Shown in pieces: positions 50,298-56,079 of a stretch of 56,079 nt of DNA. Under the pieces are notes generated by a model. The model worked only from the letters and a program-made list of their open reading frames with translations, ran no database searches and was not told where the DNA came from. This DNA is from Candidatus Poribacteria bacterium. Lineage in GTDB: Bacteria; Poribacteria; WGA-4E; WGA-3G. The stretch is from positions 1 through 56,079 of the forward strand of contig JAJDTJ010000057.1 in NCBI GenBank assembly GCA_022827225.1, written 5' to 3'. A program made the translations under genes and the position numbers. The stretch's first letter is position 1; each line of letters opens with the position of its first letter.

Positions 50298-52535
50298 ATG
50301 GAACACCAAATTAACCTCCCCATAACCGGCATGCACTGCGAAAACTGTGTAAGCACTATCACACGGCATCTTAAAAAGATGGAGGGTGTTCTTGCTGCAG
50401 AAGTCAGCCTTGCTACCGAATATGCCGCGGTTACCTTTGATGCATCCGCACTCAGCGAAGAAACCATCGTCGATAAAATTCGAGACCTCGGTTTTGACGT
50501 AGTTGATGAAGACAAAGAAGACGAAGTTCGCGCTGCGGAATTCCGACGACAGAAGCTGCAATTCACTGTTGGGGTCATCTTCACACTCCCGCTTTTCCTG
50601 CTCAGCATGGGTCGAGATATGAACCTGTTGGGTGAGTGGGCATCTGCATACTGGGTAAACTGGCTCATGTTCGGTTTAGCCTTACCAGTGCAGGGGTATG
50701 TCGCTTGGGACTATTACATCGGCGGCATCAAGGCACTACGCAACCGATCCGCGAATATGGATGTGCTCGTCGCAATGGGCTCATCCGTGGCGTTTCTCTA
50801 TAGCCTTGCTGTAACGATTGCACTAACCACAGGCGAGGGGGAACGCTTCGGCGCACACGTCTATTTTGAGACAGCCGCGGTCATTGTTACGTTGATTAAG
50901 TTAGGCAAACTGCTTGAAGCACGTGCCAAAGGTAAGATAAACGCAGCCCTGAAAAAACTCCCGCAACTTGCCCCTAAAACAGCCTGCCGATTAAAAGACG
51001 ACGAAGAACAACACATCCCTATTGAACAGGTTGGTGTGGGAGATGTCCTTGTTGTCCGTCCCGGCGAAAGTATTCCTGTGGATGGCGTGGTGCGCAGCGG
51101 CGAAAGTGCCATTGATGAAAGCGTTTTCACCGGAGAAAGCCTACCTGTAGATAAGACACCGGGTGACCCTGTGACCGCCGCAACAATGAACCAAAGTGGA
51201 ATGCTCACGATTGAAGCCACACACGTCGGAGCCGAAACAGCACTTTCCCGCCTTGTCCAATTGGTATACACGACGCAGCAGAGCAAACCGCCTATCCAAC
51301 GCGCTGTCGATGCAGTCACAAATGTGTTCGTGCCTATCGTCGCCGCGATTGCCGTTGTGACGTTTCTCGTATGGTGGTTCGTCATTGGAGCAGGATTCAC
51401 ACCGGCAATGCTCCGTCTCGTTGCAATCCTTGTCACAGCCTGCCCGTGTGCCTTGGGACTCGCCACACCGACAGCTGTTATGATGGGAACCGGTATCGGC
51501 GCGCAGCGCGGCATCCTCTTCCGAAACGGCGAAGCACTGGAACGCGCTGGCAACTTAACCACAATTGTCCTTGATAAAACGGGTACCTTGACAGAGGGAA
51601 AACTCACGCTTACCGATATTCTAACCGATAAAGACGAATCGGAACTCTTACAGTTAGCTGCCGCTGCGGAGCGTGGCAGTGAACATCCAATCGGAAAAGC
51701 AGTTGTTCAAGCCGCTAAGGAACGCGGACTGGACATGGCTACACCGAGTCAGTTTAAAGCTATCGCTGGACATGGTATCGCTGCACAGGTCAATGAAAGT
51801 CGTGTTATCATAGGCAATTTATCCTTAATTCAACAGCAAGGTATTCCGACGAGGAGATTTGAAGAGGAAGAAGCAGAGCGTCTACAGACCGAGGCGAAAA
51901 CGGTCTTATGGGTCGCCGTTGACGGGCATGTTGTTGGGCTTCTGGCGGTCGCGGACACGTTGAAATCGGAAGCGCAAGAGGCGGTCGCGGAACTTTACGA
52001 ACTTGGGTGTACGGTAACAATGATGACTGGGGATAACCGCGTTACGGCTGATGCGATCGCCAAGGCTTCACGGATTAGTGATGTCATGGCAGAACTCAAA
52101 CCCGAAGATAAAGCAGCCGCTGTTAAAAAGCTGCAAACGGAAAATCGTGGACTCGTCGCAATGGTAGGTGACGGTATCAACGACACCCCAGCATTGGCGC
52201 AAGCCGATATCGGCATCTCGCTCGGCACAGGCACCGATATTGCAAGGGAGACAGCACACGTGACGCTCATGCACAGCGATTTGCGTGGGCTTCCCGATGC
52301 CATTCGGCTCAGCCGAGCCACCATGCGTACGATTAAACAGAACCTTTTTTGGGCATTCTTCTACAACGTGCTTTTAATTCCGATCGCAGCGGGCGCGCTT
52401 TATCCGTTCCCTTTCGTGCCGATGATGTTTCGGGAACTCCACCCGATGCTTGCAGCGTTCGCCATGGCGTTTAGCAGTGTGTCGGTTGTGCTAAACAGTT
52501 TACGGCTACAATGGCGACAAAATGTCCGATTTTGA
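50298..52535 (+). CDS. copA: Copper-translocating P1B-type ATPase
   Basis: 745 residues. One N-terminal heavy-metal domain with GMHCENC (11-17); eight expected membrane helices; the CPC ion site in [13 protein letters not shown] (about 376-388); phosphorylation motif DKTGTLTEG (about 427-435, Asp phosphorylated); [10 protein letters not shown] with the HP dipeptide; [18 protein letters not shown] (about 625-642). Near the end, YN in [18 protein letters not shown] and M-x-x-x-S-S-V in the last helix fit the Cu(I) subgroup, although here the last helix reads [18 protein letters not shown]. It exports Cu(I) from the cytoplasm. Confidence 0.92.
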   Translation: MEHQINLPITGMHCENCVSTITRHLKKMEGVLAAEVSLATEYAAVTFDASALSEETIVDKIRDLGFDVVDEDKEDEVRAAEFRRQKLQFTVGVIFTLPLFLLSMGRDMNLLGEWASAYWVNWLMFGLALPVQGYVAWDYYIGGIKALRNRSANMDVLVAMGSSVAFLYSLAVTIALTTGEGERFGAHVYFETAAVIVTLIKLGKLLEARAKGKINAALKKLPQLAPKTACRLKDDEEQHIPIEQVGVGDVLVVRPGESIPVDGVVRSGESAIDESVFTGESLPVDKTPGDPVTAATMNQSGMLTIEATHVGAETALSRLVQLVYTTQQSKPPIQRAVDAVTNVFVPIVAAIAVVTFLVWWFVIGAGFTPAMLRLVAILVTACPCALGLATPTAVMMGTGIGAQRGILFRNGEALERAGNLTTIVLDKTGTLTEGKLTLTDILTDKDESELLQLAAAAERGSEHPIGKAVVQAAKERGLDMATPSQFKAIAGHGIAAQVNESRVIIGNLSLIQQQGIPTRRFEEEEAERLQTEAKTVLWVAVDGHVVGLLAVADTLKSEAQEAVAELYELGCTVTMMTGDNRVTADAIAKASRISDVMAELKPEDKAAAVKKLQTENRGLVAMVGDGINDTPALAQADIGISLGTGTDIARETAHVTLMHSDLRGLPDAIRLSRATMRTIKQNLFWAFFYNVLLIPIAAGALYPFPFVPMMFRELHPMLAAFAMAFSSVSVVLNSLRLQWRQNVRF

Positions 52536-52555
52536 TTAGCACACCGCAACAACTG

Positions 52556-53557
52556 TTAGCGGAGGATTTTTAGCATGTGGAGAGACCCAGAAGCATAAGG
52601 TTCCACAACTTCCAGGACTTGTTCCACTGTAATCCCCGCAATCACTTCACAACTGCCAGCACCACATCCCCCCGGATGCCGACCCGGATGACACGGATTG
52701 CACCCTAAATTTATTCCGCTCTGCACGACTGTATGTTGCTCTCCGTAGGGACCGCTCCGAATAGGGTTCGTCGAACCGAAAAGCGCGACCACTGGCGTAT
52801 CTACTGCTGACGCGATATGCATCGGTCCCGTGTCGTTCCCGATATATACATCGCACACGGAGATTAACGCCGCGAGGTGACGCAGGTTCTCTGTTTGGAC
52901 AAGAATCGGTGGAACATCCATCAGGTTTGCAACTTGTGCTTGGCGTTCCTGTTCATTCGGACCGGCAAAAAGTAAAATCGCTACGTTCCGTTTTTCGACG
53001 AAGGCGTTCGCGATACGCGCGTAGTTCTCTGCGTCCCACAACTTGTAGACCCAATTCCCACCGGGATGGATGCCGATTAATAACTGTTCTGATGTCCAAC
53101 CTGCTTCTGCCAGAAAACTGTGCGCAGCGGTCTGTTCACCTTCAGTCAACTGTAAATGTGGATGCGCGCCTGTCGTGTCAACGCCACGTTTTTGGAGCAC
53201 CTCCAGATATCGGGTAACGGCGTGCCGATTGCTCTCCCCGCGCACCATACCCCAGTGTTCCGCCCCGGTACACCGCGCCGTGAGACTGTCCCGTAGATTT
53301 ACGACGAGATCAAATTTATACTGACGCAACACTTTTATAAGTTGTAAACGTCCGCGCCAACCGGCGTGTTCGCCGCGGTTGTTATAGACAATAACCGCAT
53401 CAATGTTGGGTTCGGTGGCAAGGAGATCGGACGCTCTCGGTCCGACGAGGAAGGTAATATGTGCATCTGGAAAGTGTCTTCGTAGCGGTTGGATAACAAC
53501 AGTTGATAGGACTGCATCGCCGATGAAACTGAAACTAAAGACAAGGATTCTCTTCAT
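52556..53557 (-). CDS. Family 9 glycosyltransferase (heptosyltransferase-like)
   Basis: 333 residues from the ATG at 53557 (a TTG 21 bases upstream keeps the frame open). KRILVFSFSFIGDAVLSTVV (2-21), IGIHPGGNWVYKLWDAENYA (about 161-180) and YIGNDTGPMHIASAVDTPVV (about 242-261) are the family pattern. A C-terminal cysteine-rich piece (GCNPCHPGRHPGGCGAGSC) is of the kind found in many heptosyltransferases. Third gene of the minus-strand glycosyltransferase operon; its 3' end converges on copA with a 20-bp gap. Confidence 0.87.
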   Translation of the reverse strand: MKRILVFSFSFIGDAVLSTVVIQPLRRHFPDAHITFLVGPRASDLLATEPNIDAVIVYNNRGEHAGWRGRLQLIKVLRQYKFDLVVNLRDSLTARCTGAEHWGMVRGESNRHAVTRYLEVLQKRGVDTTGAHPHLQLTEGEQTAAHSFLAEAGWTSEQLLIGIHPGGNWVYKLWDAENYARIANAFVEKRNVAILLFAGPNEQERQAQVANLMDVPPILVQTENLRHLAALISVCDVYIGNDTGPMHIASAVDTPVVALFGSTNPIRSGPYGEQHTVVQSGINLGCNPCHPGRHPGGCGAGSCEVIAGITVEQVLEVVEPYASGSLHMLKILR

Positions 53558-53584
53558 TTTTTTGAGGTTTGACCGCAAGGAGAA

Positions 53585-54817
53585 TTAAAAGGACTCAATT
53601 AACGTAACGGCTGTCGTCAACCCGTCTTCTGCCTCTATCTTTCCACCCAAGACTTGTGCCTGCGCTGTCATAGAAGGCGTATCCAAGACTTGCTGAATCC
53701 GTTTCGCCAAACGTTCGGCGGTCAGGTTTCGGCGACGCAGATGCCTTGGGGCAACACCTAAGTCTAATAGCTGTTTTCCCCAATACGGTTGGTCGGCGTG
53801 ATGGGCTACGACGATAGATGGAACTTTCGCACGACACGCTGAAGCAGTGGTCCCCGCTCCACCGTGATGCACGATGCAACACCCTTGTGGAAACAGCCAC
53901 TGATGCGGGATATATTCTGCACAGTAGATGTCCGATAACGTCTCTGGCGTGCCGAGTTGCCCCCATCCCGCTTGGATAATCGCACGCTGCTTTACTGTTC
54001 TAACGGCATCTATTAAAATTTCGGTTGTCTCGCGTCCATTGGAGCCTCCCATAGAGCCGAATGTGATGATAACCGGCGGTGGACCCGCCTCCAAGAAAGC
54101 GACAAGTTCAGACGGGGGATCGTAAGCAGGTGACGCCAGATGCCAAACACCCGTGAATTTATGATTCGATGGGAAATCGGCGGGTGGACAAAGCGCTGGA
54201 GATGCAGCAATCAGGTTTAGGTGTGGCGAGTACATCCCGTCTAACGCCACTGAACGTCTCCGTTCTCCGCCGACTGACGCAATAAATTGATTAAACAAGG
54301 CATCTATACTCGACGCAAGACGAAGCTGCACCAATTTCCACACAATAGCGTTGAATATGCGTCCCCAGTTGGGAAACGGGTAGGGTGCGAAATCTAAGCA
54401 TTTGATGAAACCCGGACAATACGTCACGGTAAGCCATGGAATCCGGTTACGAATTGCAGCCTCCTGTCCGGGAATGTCCACTGAATGGCAAATCGCTATA
54501 TCAAATCCTTCCATTGCAGCCAAGCAGTCCTGATACCACTTTCCGCCGCGACGCATAATTCCTTCCTCCACGATGAGCCGCAGCATCGCAGTCGGATCGC
54601 GCTTCGGAATAATAGCATCCATTGCCGCATGAAATTCTGACAAATCAAAAGCAACACCTATCTCGTAAAATTCCGCGCCGACCTCAAGAACCTTATCTCT
54701 ATAGAGTGCTGGTGAACATACCCGTACGTGGTGTCCACATGCCAGCAAACGTTCTGACAGTGCTAAAACAGGGTAGACATCTCCGGTTGAGCCCCAGCAG
54801 ACGACGACAACTTTCAT
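53585..54817 (-). CDS. Family 1 (UGT/MGT-like) glycosyltransferase
   Basis: 410 residues from the ATG at 54817, preceded by GGAG nine bases upstream and overlapping the stop of the gene before it (ATGA). MKVVVVCWGSTGDVYPVLAL (1-20) is the N-terminal signature of sterol/rhamnosyl/macrolide glucosyltransferases; VIITFGSMGGSNG (about 240-252) and CCIVHHGGAGTTASACRAKV (about 299-318) form the nucleotide-sugar-binding site, ending ADQPYWGKQLLDLGVAP. It transfers a sugar from a nucleotide donor to a lipid or small molecule; the acceptor is not known. Confidence 0.88.
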   Translation of the reverse strand: MKVVVVCWGSTGDVYPVLALSERLLACGHHVRVCSPALYRDKVLEVGAEFYEIGVAFDLSEFHAAMDAIIPKRDPTAMLRLIVEEGIMRRGGKWYQDCLAAMEGFDIAICHSVDIPGQEAAIRNRIPWLTVTYCPGFIKCLDFAPYPFPNWGRIFNAIVWKLVQLRLASSIDALFNQFIASVGGERRRSVALDGMYSPHLNLIAASPALCPPADFPSNHKFTGVWHLASPAYDPPSELVAFLEAGPPPVIITFGSMGGSNGRETTEILIDAVRTVKQRAIIQAGWGQLGTPETLSDIYCAEYIPHQWLFPQGCCIVHHGGAGTTASACRAKVPSIVVAHHADQPYWGKQLLDLGVAPRHLRRRNLTAERLAKRIQQVLDTPSMTAQAQVLGGKIEAEDGLTTAVTLIESF

Positions 54818-55902
54818 TCTACTTTCTCCGTTGTTGCATCCCAAACGGGTTCAACAGGCAGTTTTTTCGTACATTCCCATCCGATTTTACACTTATGCGC
54901 GCTACACGGCCAACACGGCATATCTCGTCGCACGATAGAGGCGTTTTCGCTCAGCGGATGCCACGCCACGTGATCTGTGGGACCGAAGATCGCCACCATC
55001 GGTACATCCAACGCCGCAGCGAGATGCATCGGCCCGGAGTCATTACAAACCACCAAATCACAACAGGATAACAATGCACCCAACTCACGGATCGACGCCG
55101 GCGCGTAAGCAATAGCACGGGCCTCCATCGCCTTTTCGATGTTCTCTACCAATGCTGCTTCTTCGGGACCGCGTAAGAGCAGGACTGTTGCGTTGTACTG
55201 ATGTGAGAGTCTGTCAGCGAGTTCGGCGTACTGTTTTTCTGGCCAGCGTTTGTCGAACGAACTCCCACCCGGGTGAATACCGATGAGGAACGTATCAGGA
55301 ATGATGCCCCGCAAGGCGAGCTGTGCCTTGGCTGTCGCAATCTCATCAGGCGACAAGTGGAATACGAGTTTCCGTTTACCTTCGCTGTTGCAAATTAAGC
55401 GTACCAGTTCCAAATTTCTGTCAACTTCGTGGGTTTCGCCTTTTCGGTATTGACCGCGCCACGTATGTGTGAGGGTGGACCTAAAACGTTTCTGATATCG
55501 TCCGAATCGGTACGTAGCACCGGAGAGAAATGCGGCGAAATGTGACCACATTGCCGTCTGCATAGCGACAACGAGTTGAAACCGCTCACGGCGCAATTGA
55601 CGATAGAATTGGAGTTGTGCTGCGATACCGCGGTGCTTACCCTTACGATCAAAAATGAGGATCCGATCTACGTCTGGGTTGCCGATTAACACCGGTGCAT
55701 TGAGCGGACGCGCCAATACCGTTATCTCCGCTGATGGATAACTTTCCCTTAACAGTGCGATTGCCGGTGTTGAATTCAGCAAATCACCGATACCATCAAC
55801 CCGAATAACGAGGATCTTATTGATGTTAGGAAGCGTGTTGTCTCGTTCTCGATCCGAAACTTGCGCTGCGGAAATCTGACGGCTGGTGGATAGCATAGGC
55901 AT
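54814..55902 (-). CDS. Family 9 glycosyltransferase (heptosyltransferase-like)
   Basis: 362 residues if the ATG at 55902 is used (a TTG at 55917 adds five residues; the family-like part begins only about residue 25). KILVIRVDGIGDLLNSTPAI, FLIGIHPGGSSFDKRWPEKQ and LVVCNDSGPMHLAAALDVPM are the core motifs. The C-terminus carries C-W-P-C-x4-C-x4-C (DMPCWPCSAHKCKIGWEC). First gene of the three-gene operon; translational overlap with the next gene (ATGA at 54814-54817). Confidence 0.88.
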   Translation of the reverse strand: MPMLSTSRQISAAQVSDRERDNTLPNINKILVIRVDGIGDLLNSTPAIALLRESYPSAEITVLARPLNAPVLIGNPDVDRILIFDRKGKHRGIAAQLQFYRQLRRERFQLVVAMQTAMWSHFAAFLSGATYRFGRYQKRFRSTLTHTWRGQYRKGETHEVDRNLELVRLICNSEGKRKLVFHLSPDEIATAKAQLALRGIIPDTFLIGIHPGGSSFDKRWPEKQYAELADRLSHQYNATVLLLRGPEEAALVENIEKAMEARAIAYAPASIRELGALLSCCDLVVCNDSGPMHLAAALDVPMVAIFGPTDHVAWHPLSENASIVRRDMPCWPCSAHKCKIGWECTKKLPVEPVWDATTEKVE

Positions 55903-55932
55903 TCTCTTACGAACCAAGTTAAAGTGTCGTCT

Positions 55933-55941
55933 ATTATAACA
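55933..55941 (-). promoter_or_regulatory. Extended -10 promoter of the glycosyltransferase operon
   Basis: On the minus strand TGT then consensus TATAAT (55938-55933), about 30 bases before the operon's ATG. No good -35 lies at 17 bp (AAATTG), which suits an extended -10 promoter. Confidence 0.5.
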
Positions 55942-56039
55942 TACTAAAGTTTGGACAATTTTAAGAATTAAGGTGTTTTAAAGCAGAAAAAGAGGTATCC
56001 TTTCATAAACAGACAAAAGTTTTGAAAGGAACGTAAAAA

Positions 56040-56079
56040 ATGGACCTCCTTCTCTGCTTAGGAGATATTCTATCGGATT
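56040..56079 (+). CDS. Start of an unidentified gene (cut by window edge)
   Basis: ATG at 56040 with AAAGGA at 56025-56030; 13 codons are visible (MDLLLCLGDILSD). Too short to identify. The Shine-Dalgarno sequence is part of an 8-bp inverted repeat (TCCTTTCA 55998-56005, TGAAAGGA 56023-56030) that could hide it in a hairpin. Confidence 0.4.
   Translation, partial: MDLLLCLGDILSD

Noticed and set aside
30088..56079. tRNA or rRNA genes
   Set aside because: Spacers were read for cloverleaf arms and conserved T-loop sequence; none was seen. A tRNA search program would be decisive.

Overview
The window reads as chromosomal DNA of a Gram-negative-type bacterium. Lipoproteins, an LptE-like protein and four lipopolysaccharide-style glycosyltransferases point to an outer membrane. 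Gene content, Uma2-type endonucleases with coiled-coil tails, and many short palindromic intergenic repeats make me think of Candidatus Poribacteria; this is recollection and inference, since no rRNA gene is present to confirm it. No rRNA or tRNA gene, CRISPR array or intact transposase was found.

Layout. 1-7.8 kb is mixed: a truncated restriction/methylase-type gene at the left edge, a CPBP-family membrane protein, a repeat-helical exported protein, a family 9 glycosyltransferase, a coiled-coil membrane protein, a TVP38/TMEM64 protein, and cca with a YdjM-like membrane protein on the minus strand. 7.9-18.5 kb is a classical translation/RNA-decay cluster: rimP-nusA-ylxR-infB-ylxP-rbfA-nrnA-ribF-rpsO-pnp. 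It has a good promoter before rimP, a second before rpsO and a very strong terminator after pnp; truB, usually next to ribF, is absent. 18.8-20.8 kb holds three small envelope genes. 20.8-26.9 kb carries an odd amidohydrolase and the glycine cleavage genes gcvT, gcvH and a fused full-length gcvP, with a Uma2 endonuclease gene inserted. 27-30.7 kb holds trkA, trkH (potassium uptake) and pdxH.

31-48.8 kb encodes respiratory complex I in the order nuoA-B-C-D-E-F-G-H-J-K-L-M-N. nuoI is missing, and the row is interrupted by a VOC protein, a pair of small conserved proteins, a lipoprotein thioredoxin, a DUF5069 protein and, between nuoM and nuoN, an NhaD-like Na+/H+ antiporter. The thioredoxin is the most striking feature: an in-frame TGA stands exactly where the first cysteine of the CxxC motif belongs (W-TGA-G-A-C-K), the rest of the fold continues intact, and a perfect hairpin with a G-containing loop lies 30 nt downstream. 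This looks like a selenocysteine-containing thioredoxin that a standard gene caller would split in two.

48.9-56 kb holds a Gfo/Idh/MocA oxidoreductase, a copper P-type ATPase, and a minus-strand operon of three glycosyltransferases. A new plus-strand gene starts at the right edge.

Intergenic regions are rich in MITE/REP-like inverted repeats of several families, especially between the nuo genes, and in a short dispersed unit containing a Shine-Dalgarno sequence.
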